This document shows positions 21,761 through 32,608 of a stretch of DNA of 64,000 bases, in pieces. The notes below the pieces were generated by a model. That model worked only from the letters and a program-made list of their open reading frames with translations, was not told where the DNA came from and made no database searches. Source of the stretch: Sciurus carolinensis (taxonomy: Eukaryota; Chordata; Mammalia; Rodentia; Sciuridae). The first letter of the stretch is position 1; every line of letters starts with the position of its first letter. The stretch spans positions 38,204,741 to 38,268,740 of the forward strand of contig NC_062213.1 in NCBI RefSeq assembly GCF_902686445.1, read 5' to 3'. A program made the position numbers and the translations under genes.

Positions 21761-22424
21761 CAGTACGTCAAGATTTCTAAATGTGCTTAGAAGAGGGCCT
21801 CACTTAGCCTATGTTCTGGGCAAGTACTGTTGCTATTTTTGTTAGTTAAACAATAAGAACTCCCACCACCGAAAGGAGATGAGGGTTGAAATGAGCAAAC
21901 ACAACAAGAGAGACCCATCTGCCCACAGAATGGGGGAGGAGGAGATGACAGAGACAGGTAAGTTTCCCCATGTACCATGGCAGGGAGACTTCAAACATCA
22001 GAGGGTGACAATGAACTTTTTACAGAGCAAACAGAACATCATGGAACATCACAGTGCTGGCCCTGCAGGAAATGAGCCAGTCAGAGCTGCGTGGTTGACA
22101 TGGGTGACTTCAGGAGCCCCACGGTGCAAGTTGTGGCTGACATTCAGAGGGGAAATGTGATGCGTGTTGGTGGTAGGGCGGTGAAAGGGAGGTGGCAGAG
22201 GAAAGGACGTGGGTCATGGGTGTCAGGGAAGAGGGATGGAGAGAATAGAAATTTCTTTCTTGGGTTATTCGAGATTTACTTGATATTATTTGACATTGTC
22301 TTTCAGCAAGAGGTGATTGTTTTGTTACATTAAATATCCATAATCCAGAAGACATATTGCACTTGCTGCACTGATGAGATTTTAAAGATTTGGAGGAGAT
22401 GAACATATTTTAGGGGATTAAAAA
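21761..22424. other. Unique non-coding sequence
   Basis: No repeat or gene recognised. Confidence 0.45.
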
Positions 22425-22745
22425 ATACTTAAAGCCCTGTGGGATGAGACTCAGAGACAATGCCGTGAATTTCTGCTCAGTCATTCAAGGTTTATTTGTC
22501 ATGAGAATGAAACAAAGGTGCTGCTTCAATTTCCTTTGAGACACATCTGGCCATTTGTGAGATGGGTGTGACCATCGAGAAAACAATCCATGATTAAAGT
22601 ATGTCTGGCCTATTTTCTCCTACCTCTTGGCCATCATCAATAATTCTGTAGTCAGATGGTCAGCCCTGGTGGTTAAGGTCCTGATGATTATCATTACAGC
22701 ACACCATCCTGAGACTCTCTTCTGTCACTTATCCCTTATGCTTTA
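22425..22745. promoter_or_regulatory. Candidate conserved regulatory element
   Basis: Repeat-free, with SOX/TCF-like motifs (AACAAAGG at about 22511, CCTTTGA at about 22532, AACAATCCATGATTAAAG near 22583) and CAATAATTCTG. No coding potential. Its texture resembles known conserved non-coding elements, but no alignment was possible. Confidence 0.25.
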
Positions 22746-22772
22746 AAGTCACCATAGAAATCTAGGGATCTG

Positions 22773-22902
22773 GGCTGGGGTTGTGGCTCAGCGGCAGAGC
22801 GCTTGCCTGGCATGTGTGAGGCCCTGGGTTCAGTCCTCAGCACCACGTATAAATAAATTAAATAAAGGTCTATCAACAAAAAAAAATTGAAAAAAGAAAA
22901 AA
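22773..22902 (+). mobile_element. ID SINE, young, with 17-bp perfect TSD
   Basis: A near-consensus ID: A-box-like TGGCTCAGCGG, B-box-like GGTTCAGTCC, CAGCACCACGTATAAATAAA and an A-rich tail. The 17-bp duplication AGAAATCTAGGGATCTG is perfect (22756-22772 and 22903-22919). This is among the most recent insertions in the window. Confidence 0.97.
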
Positions 22903-22919
22903 AGAAATCTAGGGATCTG

Positions 22920-23985
22920 AAGAGAGGGGTTGGAACTTGGGGGAGGGGAGGGCAGGGATACCTTGGAGAGAGGTGAAAGGGAGGCCAGAGTTGCCCAAAT
23001 CCAACCTCACATCTCTACTGTTCTTCAACTCCCTCTGCATCTCTCCACTGCCTTGGGAATGACATTGGTCTTGTTCACCATGGCATTCAACTTCCTGAGA
23101 ATTCCACCCATCCTTTGCTACTTCCTGTTCATTACCTGGAAGTCGCCCTGGTCTTATTACAGTCTCTGAAACAGTCTAAGCTCTGCACCACTTTTTTTCC
23201 TAGCCTCTCTCCGGAAACCCCTTTCTGCTGCTCATCACAGAACCAACTCCTTAGTCCTCTTTTTCTGAGGAGGGAACATCCACCCCCAGAAGGGATCTTG
23301 CTGTCTTGGTAGCCATTGTGCCCTGATTGTCGGCATCTCTACTAGATACAGTCTCCAGGCAAGCGGATATTGAATGAATAAGCTTGTTCATTGCCGACTG
23401 GCAAGCCCCACAGTTTGGTTCCCAGTAGGATCAGGCAATGTGAGTGGGCTGAGTTTCTATAAAAGTCTCCCTTCTAGGTTCCAATTTTGGTGAAACTATC
23501 TATCTTTGTGGGCACGAATGAACGTACTTACCACTGTTGAATCACGTCCCCAGTTACCCAGCTATGGGCCATGTTGGCCAGGCCCACGGAAGAGTCTCAG
23601 CCTACACTCACTGTTCAATTCCTTTAGCCTCAGGGACAGCAGGAGCTGCCAGATCAGAAACCCCAACACCACAGAAAGACAAAAGAACCCAAAATCCAAA
23701 GGGCCCTCAGGTAAGACATCTAACACTCAGTTAGGAGTAAGCCTTGTGAAGAGAGAATCTATAAAGGGTACTGCTCACCTAGTTTGGGTCATTCTGAGTA
23801 CTGGAATTTTTATGTTTTAAATATTCATATACATACAATTATACAAGACTAAGACTATGTGAGAGGATTTCACAGTGATTATTTCTGAGAGATAAGGAGT
23901 AAAGGTAGTTTTTGTTTTTTTCTTAGTTGAATTTCTGAAGTTTCTTAAATAAATATGCTTTACTTTTGGAATAAGAAAGAAAAGA
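22920..23985. other. Unique non-coding sequence
   Basis: No clear repeat. The part around 22990-23200 has an L2-like texture but no decisive landmark. Open frames reach 104 codons (23506-23820) without recognisable domains. Confidence 0.4.
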
Positions 23986-24107
23986 TCAACTATGTATGGT
24001 GGTTCACACCTATAATCCCAGCTGCTCAGGAGGCTGAGGCAGGAGGATTGCAAATTGAAGGCCAACCAGGGCAACTCAGTGAAACCTTGTGTCAAAATTA
24101 AAAAATA
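23986..24107 (+). mobile_element. MEN-type SINE, B1 half (split by the HSPD1 retrocopy)
   Basis: GGTTCACACCTATAATCCCA, CTGAGGCAGGAGGATTGC and CAACTCAGTGAAACCTTG are the B1 half of a MEN SINE. The A-rich linker follows, but the ID half does not. Instead the 5' UTR of the HSPD1 retrocopy begins, and the missing ID half appears beyond the retrocopy at 26598. Confidence 0.85.
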
Positions 24108-26574
24108 AGCCCTCACTCACCCCTGATGATGTGCCTCACTGCGAGCACTATACCAACATCCCTCAGAAATGCTCAGACTACCAGCAGTCCTTTGCCATAT
24201 GAGATCAGTGTCCAGGGCAGTGGCTCCATTTCACTTGGGCTCATGCTAAAGGCATAAAATCTGGTGCAGATTCCTGAGCCTCCACACTTCAAGGTATAGA
24301 TCTTTTAGCAGATGCTTTAGTCATTACAATGGAGCCAAAGGGAAGAGCAGTAATTATTGAGCAGAGTTGGAGAGGTCCCAGAGTAACAAAAGGTGATTTG
24401 ACTGTTGCAAAGCCAATTGACTTAAAGAAGAAGTACAAAAATATTAGAACTAAATTGTTCAAGATGTTGCTAGTAATAAATGAGGAGGCTGGGGATGGCA
24501 ACCCCGCTGCTACTATACTGGCACACTCTTGCCAAGGAAGACTTTGAGGTGCTAATCCCATGGGGATCAGGAGAGTTGTGATGTTAGCTGTGGATGCTGC
24601 ATTACTGAACTTAAGAAGCAGTCTAGCTGAGCATGGTGGCACATGCCTGTAATCCCAGTGAGTTGGGAGGCTGAGGCAGGAGGATTGCAAGTTCAAAGCC
24701 AGTCTCATCAACAATGAGGTGCTAAGCAACTCAGTGAGACCCTGTCTTTAGAAAAATATATAAAAGGGGGTTGGGGATGTGGCTGGGGTTGAGTGCCCCT
24801 GAGTTTAATCCCCAGTACCCCTCTCCCCAAAAAAGGAGCAGTCTAAACCTGTGACAACCCCTGAAGAAATGGTTGAGGTTGCTACAATTTCTGCAAATAG
24901 AGACCCCCAAAAATTGGCAACATAATTTTTGATGCAACAAAAAAGATTGGAAGAAAGGGAGGGAGTCATCACAGTTAAGCCTGGAAAAACACTAAATGAT
25001 GAATTTGAAATTATGGAAGGCATGAAGCTAAATGGAAGCTATATTTCTCCATACTTTATGAATATATCAAAAGGTCATAAAATGTGAATTCCAGGATGCC
25101 TATGTTCTAACTGAGTGAAAAGAAAATTTCTAACATCAGGCCATTATACCAGTTTGTGAAATTGCCAATCCCCACCACAAACCCTTGGTCATAATTGCTG
25201 AAGACGTTGAAGCTCTAAGTACACCTGTTTTGAATAGGCTAAAAGTTGTTCTTCAGATTATGGCAGTCAAAGTTCCAGGTTTGGGTGAAAATAGAACCAA
25301 CTTAAAGATGTAGCTATTGCTACAGTTGGTGCAGTGTTTGGAGAAGAGGGTTTGATCCTAAATATTGAAGATGTTCAATTTCATGACTTAGGAAGAGTTG
25401 GAGAGGTCATTGTCACCAAAGATGATGTCATGCTCTTGAAAGGAAAAGGTGAGAGAGCTGAAATTGAAAGAAATTCAAGAAATCACTTAGCAATTAGAAA
25501 TCACACTTAGTGAATTTGAAAAGGGAAAAAATGATTAACTGGCAAAATCTTCAAATGGAGTAGCTGCAGGTTGAGGTGACAAATGATGTAGAAATGAATG
25601 AAAAGAGTTACAGATGCCCTCGTGCTGCAGAGCTGCTGTTGAAGAAGGTGTTCTTCTGGGTGGGGACTACTCTCTGTTTCAGTGCATTCCAGGTTTGGAC
25701 TCGCTAACTCCAGCTAACGAAGATCCAAAAATTGGGTATAGAAATTATTAAAAGAACACTCAAAATTCCTGCAATGACCATAGCTAAGAATGCAGGTGTT
25801 GAAGGATCATTGATAGTTGAAAACATTTTGCAAAGTTCCTCAGAAGTTGGTTCCAATGCTATGCTTGGAGACTTTGTGAATATGGTGGAAAAAGAAATTA
25901 TGCATCCAACCCATGTTATAAAAACTGCTTTATTGAATGCCGCTGGGGTGACTTCTCTGTTAACTATAGCAGAAGACACTATCATCACAGATACCTAAAG
26001 AAGAGAAGGACCCTGGAATGGGCATGATGGGTGGAATGGGAGGTGACATGTTCTAATTCTGAGAATAGTGCTTCACCATTACTAGCAAACTGTAACAGGA
26101 AGCTCTAGGTAGGTTCCACACTAGCAACTTCAGAGAAGTCACCTGAGAAAATGACTGAAGAAAAGACTGGTTGGTGTTTAAGAAAATCACTGTAACTCTG
26201 TTACTGGTTTCAGTTGACAATTTATAACAGGTTACTGCTGTCATTGTCCATGCTTACAGATAATTTTTATTCATTTGAATAAAAAGACATTTGTGCATTC
26301 CTGATACAGGGTGCAAGAGCCACATACCATATGCTACCTTCAACTTAAATCATAGGCATTTTTACTAAATGCTTATAAAATGGGGATGTTGGACCTCAAA
26401 GTTTCCATGTCAAGTGAAGAAAAGAACAGGAACTGTGCTAAAGTCAGAATTTTAGTGCTTGCTATCACCAGAAGAGAAATTCAGAAGCAGCCTTTCTGTG
26501 GAGCATAATTATATACAAAGTAGAGAAATATTCAATTACAGGACAACCTTTGTGGAATATTTGTTTAAAGTTAA
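24108..26574 (+). pseudogene. HSPD1: HSPD1 (HSP60) processed pseudogene, full length
   Basis: An intronless, decayed copy of the mRNA for the mitochondrial 60-kDa chaperonin. It includes the end of the 5' UTR, a start codon at 24169, the presequence region, the whole chaperonin fold, and a 3' UTR of about 500 bp ending in an A-rich tract. Readable segments include GVDLLADA-like codons (24295), the [14 protein letters not shown] block (24329; normal MGPKG is changed), NEEAGDGN (24477; the chaperonin-typical GDGTT is changed) and [20 protein letters not shown] (25732-25791). The end is DPGMG-MMGGMGG-DMF then TAA at 26055. Multiple frameshifts and stops, plus a SINE at 24626-24832, rule out a chaperonin product. 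The longest surviving frame is 88 codons (25732-25998). The parent gene lies elsewhere in the genome. Confidence 0.97.
24626..24832 (+). mobile_element. MEN-type SINE inserted in the HSPD1 pseudogene
   Basis: A complete dimeric SINE (B1 half with GGCACATGCCTGTAATCCC, ID half with GGGGATGTGGCTGGGGTTGA) splits the chaperonin sequence between the codons for LKKQS and KPVTT. The 13-bp duplication AAGAAGCAGTCTA / AAGGAGCAGTCTA (24613-24625 and 24833-24845) has one mismatch. The insertion post-dates the retrocopy. Confidence 0.96.
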
Positions 26575-26597
26575 AATGAATGAATAAATAAATAAAA

Positions 26598-26690
26598 GGG
26601 TTTTGGAGTTATACTTCAATTGTACAGGGCTTGCCTATCATGTACAAGGTGATGTTATTTCAATATCCAGCACTGAAAATAAATAAATAA
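26598..26690 (+). mobile_element. MEN-type SINE, ID half (split by the HSPD1 retrocopy)
   Basis: GTACAGGGCTTGCCTATCATG, then TTTCAATATCCAGCACTG and AAATAAATAAATAAAT form a diverged ID half in the same orientation as the orphan B1 half at 23986-24107. Together they restore one SINE once the retrocopy is removed. Confidence 0.8.

Positions 26691-26720
<30 letters not shown>
26678..26720. repeat. (AAAT)n-(AT)n microsatellite in a SINE tail
   Basis: The SINE tail expands from AAAT units into an AT dinucleotide run with one TATGTATA interruption. Confidence 0.93.
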
Positions 26721-26722
<2 letters not shown>

Positions 26723-26837
26723 CTTCTGCGGAAAATAAGCCCCTTCTCAGTTTAACACAATGCTGAATACACACATGCGCATGCATGCACAAAACATTGA
26801 ATTAAGATTATTTCATCATGATGATGCAGTCTGCTAA

Positions 26838-26920
26838 AAAAAAAAAGAAAAAGAAAAAGAACCCAAAGCCTCATGCATGCTAGGTAAGTGTCCTACTACT
26901 GAGTTATACCCTCCAGCTCA
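26838..26920 (-). mobile_element. ID SINE, diverged, minus strand
   Basis: AAAGAAAAAGAACCCAAAGC, TCATGCATGCTAGGTAAGTG and CTACTACTGAGTTATACCCT are a decayed reversed ID. The A-rich run at its left end is unusual for a reversed copy and may be a separate simple repeat. Confidence 0.75.
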
Positions 26921-27154
26921 ATTTTAAAAAATAATATGTTCCCATAAAATTTTAAAAAATTGCAAACTACAGTAGAGTTACAAAGAAGGAAAAATTAGTC
27001 AAATCAATTACTATTCACATTTTGAGTTTTTAAAAAGTTCAGACTTCTTTTTGAAGTAAACTACTTCGTCTTATTTAGCCTAGTTATAATTATATTATAT
27101 ATACAGAGTATTTTCTTGCCCTTTAAAAACTCATTTAGTTATAGGTACTTCCCA

Positions 27155-27374
27155 TTTATTTATTTTTTTATTTAGCTACCAGGTATTGAACCCAGGGGCA
27201 CTTAACCATTGAGCCACATCCCCAGTCTTTTTAAAATATTTTATTTAAAGACAGGTTCTCACTGAGTTGCTTAGGGCCTTGCTAAATTGCTGAGGCTGGC
27301 TTTGAACTTGAGATCCTTCTGCTTCAGCCTCCCGAGCCACTGGGATTATAGGTATGTGCCACTGCTTCTGGCTT
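27155..27374 (-). mobile_element. MEN-type SINE, minus strand
   Basis: Full dimer in reverse: TTTATTTAGCTACCAGGTAT, ATTGAGCCACATCCCCAG, GACAGGTTCTCACTGAG, GCTTCAGCCTCCCGAGCCAC. Moderately diverged. Confidence 0.92.
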
Positions 27375-27754
27375 TCAATGTTCTTAGTCTACACATTATT
27401 TCCACATGCAAATACTATTCTATCTACTGCAATATCAAAGCTTGACTTCTACTTGTGTCCTCAGCAGTGGACATATATACCCACAGTTGTGAGTTGCCCT
27501 TGGCATGCTGTGCCATAGAGTTTAGATTTCATTCTGAGGACAATGGGAAATCACTGACTGACTTTAAGCCTCTGAGTGGTGTAAGTGAGTCTTCTTATGG
27601 AGATTCCTTCTGACCCAACATGGAGAATAGATTGGCTAGGGTGAGGCTGAAAATGGGAGAACAAGGGAGCTAAGCCTTTCACAGAAATCCACAGTTCCAG
27701 TTCTTTCCTTCACTTTGCATGGTATTGTGAAGTTTTTGAACACTATGGAAATTT

Positions 27755-27850
27755 TGACACCCAATGTCCCGATTTTACAAATAGTCAAATGAGGCTCAAA
27801 GAGTTTAAGTGACTTCTCTCAGGTGTAAAGATTAATGGAAAATGGCACCT
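27755..27850 (-). mobile_element. MIR SINE fragment, minus strand
   Basis: CCCGATTTTACAAATAGTCA, AATGAGGCTCAAAGAGTTTA and AAGTGACTTCTCTCAGGTG are reversed MIR core sequence. Confidence 0.7.
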
Positions 27851-27890
27851 AGAAGGTAAGATTTCTGATTTTAGTCTCATGTCCTTGTTC

Positions 27891-27913
27891 TTTTTTTTTT
27901 TTTTTTTTTTTAG
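27891..27913. repeat. Poly-T run (23 T)
   Basis: A T homopolymer preceded by TCCTTGTTC. No retroelement body was recognised on its right. Confidence 0.93.
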
Positions 27914-27963
27914 CTGAATGTTAGCCGACTGCATCATCATCATGAAATACCTTAATTCGATGT

Positions 27964-27982
27964 TGTGTGTGTGTGTGTGTGT
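27964..27982. repeat. (GT)n microsatellite
   Basis: Nine GT units in a short dinucleotide run. Confidence 0.93.
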
Positions 27983-28129
27983 ATTCAGCACTGTGTTATA
28001 CTAAGGAGGGGTTTATTTTCTGCAGAAGACAGGAATTCTTGATGTGGTGGTGATAAGGTAATGGCAATGATGATGGAGGTGACTCTTCATGAAGAAAAAA
28101 GTACTCTATGACTATGATCTCATTTGATT

Positions 28130-28375
28130 TTCAAACTAACTGACATAAGAGTGACTATCATTTAAGGCCAAGTTAACTATTGTATGAGATATTTCATGTA
28201 CATTATTATCATATGAGGTATTTTATGTATATTATTTCATTTAATTGACACCAGAGACCTATTAGTTCAGTATCATTATTCTTCTCATTTTACAGATGAG
28301 GAAACTGGCCCAGGGAGGTAAAATGACTCATCCATGTCCTCAGGGAAGCTGGAATTAGAACCCAGTTCATCAGTG
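28130..28375 (-). mobile_element. MIR SINE, minus strand, with an internal tandem duplication
   Basis: TATTCTTCTCATTTTACAGA and TGAGGAAACTGGCCCAGGGA are clear reversed MIR core. The 3' arm of the MIR (towards 28183) contains a two-copy tandem duplication at 28183-28239. Confidence 0.75.
28183..28239. repeat. Tandem duplication, two copies of about 29 bp
   Basis: TATGAGATATTTCATGTAC at 28183 and TATGAGGTATTTTATGTAT at 28212 begin successive units that differ at several sites, so the duplication is old. Confidence 0.8.
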
Positions 28376-29185
28376 AATTTTACTGACTTTTTTTTTTCTC
28401 AGAATTAACCATTGAGACAACACTCTCCTCCAGCAGGTAACTGAATTAAATTGTTGAAGGGCATGGCTACAAAAGAAGGGAAGCAGGTTGGCTGGACAGG
28501 CCAGGTGCACAGCTACTGGAAACGTGCTGGCCAGTCCTTCTGAAGATGCCCCTTGTGCAGAGCAAGAAGACATGAAGGAGAGCTCCACACAGCAACATTC
28601 TCCACAAGTGGCTGTGTCCACAGGTCACCAAACAGGCACTAGGCTATTTTGCCAGAGGCACCCGTGTGCATCTTATCATTCAGAATGACATCTCAAAAGG
28701 CACAGATGTGAGAGGTTCATAAACTGCTAAAGAACAGACTGTCTTCAACCCCGAAACTCTCTAAATATTGATCACCTCTCACAGGTTCCTATCAGCCTAA
28801 ATCTCCACACTTGGTGTACAGGCAACAGAGTCTGTGGGCCAACAAAACCGCCCAAAGCAGATGTACTTCTGGAAATGTGACAGCAAACATTCATTATTGG
28901 GTTGTTTCAATGTGAACATATCTGGAACAGCTGTACCTAGTTCAGGTCCATAAATGCAGCTCACAATTAGTTTACCATCCAAGATTCATTTATGGGAAAA
29001 ATGTAGGCCACCAGGAGAGTAATCATCACGCATAGGTTTTATATCCTGCCATAAGCAAACCAGACTAGTCTGACACTAATTTGCCTGAGGTATTTGTCCT
29101 TCTAGAGATGAATGGGAGGGAAGGAAGAGTTCCATGATTGCCAAAAGCACCGCTAAGCAAGGAAAGGAGTTCCTTTTTTTAAAAA
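28376..29185. other. Unique non-coding sequence
   Basis: No repeat or gene recognised. Short overlapping frames on both strands (28370-28690) look like chance. Confidence 0.45.
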
Positions 29186-29204
29186 AAATTTTTTTTTTTT
29201 TTTT

Positions 29205-29423
29205 GCCAGGTGCAGTGATATACTCCTTCAATCCCAGGAACTCGGGAAGCTAAGGCAGGAGGATCATGAGTTCAAAACCAGCCTCAGCAACTTAGTGAGG
29301 TCCTAAGTAATACAGCGAGACCCTGTCTCTAAACAAAACACAAAAAAGGGCTGGGGATGTCGCTCCACGGTTAAATGCCCTTAGGTTCAATCCCTGGTAC
29401 CAAAAAGGAAAAAAAAAAAAAAA
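29205..29423 (+). mobile_element. MEN-type SINE
   Basis: Complete plus-strand dimer with AGCTAAGGCAGGAGGATCAT, CAAAACACAAAAAAGGGC linker, GGGGATGTCGCTCCACGG ID start and a poly-A tail. An AT-rich block with a long T run precedes it. Confidence 0.94.
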
Positions 29424-29574
29424 TCTTCATATAATGAAGGAGACAACCAAGGACCACCTGAAACACTTGTCCATATTCAGTTCAGTCATTTTTACAACCT
29501 GGGCTTTCTCCAGGTTATTGGTTTTGCTTGCCACGCGGTAATGGGTTTCTATTCCCTACCCCAGGTATGAGTAC

Positions 29575-29885
29575 GGCTCACCCTCCCCTCCTTCAGGTCT
29601 TCACTCACCCGTCACCTTGTCTGTGGCACCCTACCTAGCTCTCTGTCTGCCTCACACACTACACACTCCCCTCAATTCCTCCTGTGCATCTTTCCTGCTC
29701 TTTACCATCCTAGCACAGATTCCTGTTTCATGTATTCTATCTGCTGCTTATTTACCATGTGATTGTTGTCTGCTCTGTTACAACGTAGGCTCCATGAGAG
29801 CAACGGTCTTTGTCCTTATTGTTTACTCCTTTTCCTCAAATGAGCACATTGCTATTACATAGTTGTCTCTCAACACATTTATGGA
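29575..29885 (+). mobile_element. L2 LINE 3' end
   Basis: CTCCTTCAGGTCTTCACTCA, CTGCTCTGTTACAACGTAGG, CTCCATGAGAGCAACGGTCT and a run-out into ATTTATGGAACAGATGAATG follow the L2 3' UTR order. Confidence 0.82.
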
Positions 29886-29888
29886 ACA

Positions 29889-29922
29889 GATGAATGAATG
29901 AATAAATGAATGAATGAATGAA
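29889..29922 (+). repeat. (TGAA)n microsatellite at the L2 3' end
   Basis: GAATGAATGAATAAATGAAT units, expanded from the short tandem repeat that ends L2 elements. Confidence 0.9.
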
Positions 29923-29937
29923 TCCATTTCTTTCTTT

Positions 29938-30139
29938 CTTTTAGTACTTCTTGGGATTGAACTCAAGGGCACTTGACCACAGAGTCACATCCCCAGCCCT
30001 ATTTTGTATTTTATTTAGAAACAGGGTCTCACTGAGTTGCTCAGCGCCTCGCTTTTGCTGAGGCTGGCTTTGAACTCAAGATCCTTCTGCCTCAGCCTTC
30101 CGAGCTGCTGGGATTACAGGTGCGCAACACTGCACCCAG
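29938..30139 (-). mobile_element. MEN-type SINE, minus strand
   Basis: Reversed dimer with GGGATTGAACTCAAGGGCAC, TTTTGTATTTTATTTAGAAA, GAGGCTGGCTTTGAACTCAA and GGGATTACAGGTGCGCAACA. It is inserted just after the L2 tail. Confidence 0.93.
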
Positions 30140-32139
30140 ACTATTTCTTAAAATTATTTGGAAACGACTCCAGTGGGAACTAAGTCGTTATGGAGGGAAA
30201 TATTATTTACCCAGCCTCTTTTATCAAGATAAGGCCTTTTTATGTCAAAGAGAGAAGTTAAAGTGCTGTTTTAAAAGATGACTGCAGGTTGTCCCCTTGC
30301 TCTAGAGACTGAGAACAGAATCCACCCTGGGGATAAAACTGCTCTACTGTTTAAGAAAACATTTAATGGTATTTGGCTATGCAAAAAATGAGAAGATGGA
30401 CTGAGGTTGCTCTTTATAAAAGAAGTAAAATCTTGACCATGATTTTGTTAGGCAGTGTTTTGGGTTGTTTCTATGAAGGGACCATCAGTTTCCCCTGACA
30501 AATGTAAAATACAGAAGTTCTGGTTTGAGTTGCATCCTGGAGGGATGTTGGGCTTGAGAGCAAACACAGATTGGAGAAGGAATTTGCTTCTGAGGGAAAA
30601 GACCCCAACTGGAGTGCACTGGTGCAGGGAGGGGGCTGCTAATGGCACCACTGAGAGACTTATAATGATGAACTTTCATTTTAAGTGGTGCCAGCAATGT
30701 GCCCAGTCCCTCATCAATTGTTACACAAGGCTGGTTAGTAAGCACCTACTGTATAGCTGTGCTAGGTGTAGTTGTGCTAGGTATTAAAATATTAAAACAT
30801 TTCATACTGGTTGGTTATGAGGCTTTTGCTCCTAGGTGCCCCCACCATCGCCTTGAGTAGCCCCAGCTAATGCCAGGACCCCTTAACTTCCCAGTGACCC
30901 AGAGACTAATGGTTTATACCTGACCCGGCAGGGAGCCTTTAGCCTTCATTGGCCATTTTCTGGTCATGGTACCTGTTAAATATTTTTGCCCTCACTGCTA
31001 CCTCAAACACCCCAGTTTGGTTTAAGAGGTAAGCAGGAAAGAGAGGAGAAGGCTGTGTTCACACTTGGACTGAAGCAGAACAGAGAGAGGTCAGTAGAAT
31101 GGAAAAAAGTGAGGGGACAATATAGATAGAGAAGGAGCAGTTGCCATGGAAGAGCAGAGGATTGGCGACGGGCAACACCAGGGCATGTCACCGCTTGCCA
31201 AACATCTTCTGAGCCACCCAGAGGGCACTAGTGTCCTGCACTCTCACAGAACAAGGATCTGGGCCATGAAAGCTGAATGTTAAAGGAACTGAGATCACAC
31301 CTTACAAAGAAAGAACAGATGGCCCTTCCCATCAAGGGTCTGCTAATTCTGATGGATTTAATTTTATATCAAAGAATTATTCTTGTGGATGGAGACCAGG
31401 CTGAAAGAAAACAGCCCAATGCCACTTGTATTTAATCAGCTGTTCAGCTTTGCAGGGGGTATGCAGGGCTGCAGCTGGTGCTCCCATGCTAGCTTCACAT
31501 CTGACACGTTCTACAGCAATCCACATCCTGGGCAACCCTGGAAGGAACACAGGGCACCACTGTGCTTATTAGACTCCCTGCTCAGCCCCAGCAGTCTTTT
31601 CTCTTCCTATCAGGAAAATGAGTGGGAAGCTATGAGGCGGAAATAAAAGCGATCATTTTCATGAGGCCCAACGCTGTGGGGATGTGGTGCAGGATGCAGT
31701 TCTGTCTTCCTCTCTCGCATTCTCCTGGCCTCTCTGTCCTGCGGTTCTCCCCCCCTCCCTGTGTCCTTCTACCTGGATCTTCCCTGGTCTTCCCACACTT
31801 GCATCTTCGCCTGAAGGAGAGGACTCACATCCTACTCATTGAGGAGATGGCTGGATTTTGCCCAGGGCTTGCTGCGGGCAGACAAATGACTCCCATCTCA
31901 CTGTGGAAAAGCCAGATTGTGTCTGGGAAGCCAGAGAATGAAAAAGTCAGATTGTGTCTGGGCAAATGGCAAGTCCTGGTGATTACTAGCACTCAAGACA
32001 CAGAGCTCTCAAAAAGCCTGTGAAGGAAGAGTGGGTGGTCCCCTCAAGCCCCTCATCCTACCTGATAATGCTGAACACTTTCCGGAAAATGTCTCATTTA
32101 AGACCTAAGAGGTATGTCTGCCACCCAGGACTCATTCAG
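30140..32139. other. Unique non-coding sequence
   Basis: Two kilobases without recognised repeats. A 14-bp block (AGATTGTGTCTGGG) occurs twice, 35 bp apart (31914 and 31949). The open frame at 31622-32023 (133 codons) has no domain features. Confidence 0.45.
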
Positions 32140-32608
32140 GAGTTTCAGAGCAAAGTGTCTCTTCATCTGCCTCCCTGACTTTCTTGCCCACGACTCTCCT
32201 CCACTGGCTCTGGCCACATGGACTTCCTTGCTGAACGTGGGATCTGCCAAGCACATTCCCACCTCAGAGCTCTGCACTACCTGCTCTTTTTGTCTAGAAC
32301 ACTCTAGATGTCCATATGGCACCCTACCTTTCTTTCCCGGGGTCCCTACTCAAATGTCACCTTCTCAGAGATCTTCAAAACCAACAGACATCTCTAATCA
32401 CTTGCTACAACTTTACCCAACCTTATTTTCCTTTCTAGCACTTTCCCCATCAAGATATATCTAAAGTTATTTTCTGTCTCTTTCCATTAGTATATAAAGT
32501 CTAGACAACAGATATGTGGCTATTTTCTTTGCTGCAGAGACCTCAGTATCCAGAAAAGAACTTGATACAAAGCAGATGTTCAATAAATACTGTCGAATGA
32601 ATGCTTGA
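32140..32608 (+). mobile_element. L2 LINE 3' end, well preserved
   Basis: TTGTCTAGAACACTCTAGAT, CCCTACTCAAATGTCACCTT, CTCAGAGATCTTCAAAACCA, CTAGCACTTTCCCCATCAAG, GTTCAATAAATACTGTCGAA and TGAATG are the classic L2 3' landmarks in order. Confidence 0.92.

Noticed and set aside
22773..22902. tRNA-like sequence (A and B box)
   Set aside because: It is the tRNA-Ala-derived ID SINE with A tail and target duplication, not a tRNA gene; the same holds for the other ID copies.
24329..24547. Open frame with chaperonin similarity
   Set aside because: It is a surviving piece of the HSPD1 processed pseudogene; flanking frameshifts and the missing introns rule out a gene of its own.
25732..25998. 88-codon chaperonin-like frame ([20 protein letters not shown])
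   Set aside because: It is the longest intact segment of the same pseudogene; upstream frames are broken and there is no start context or promoter.
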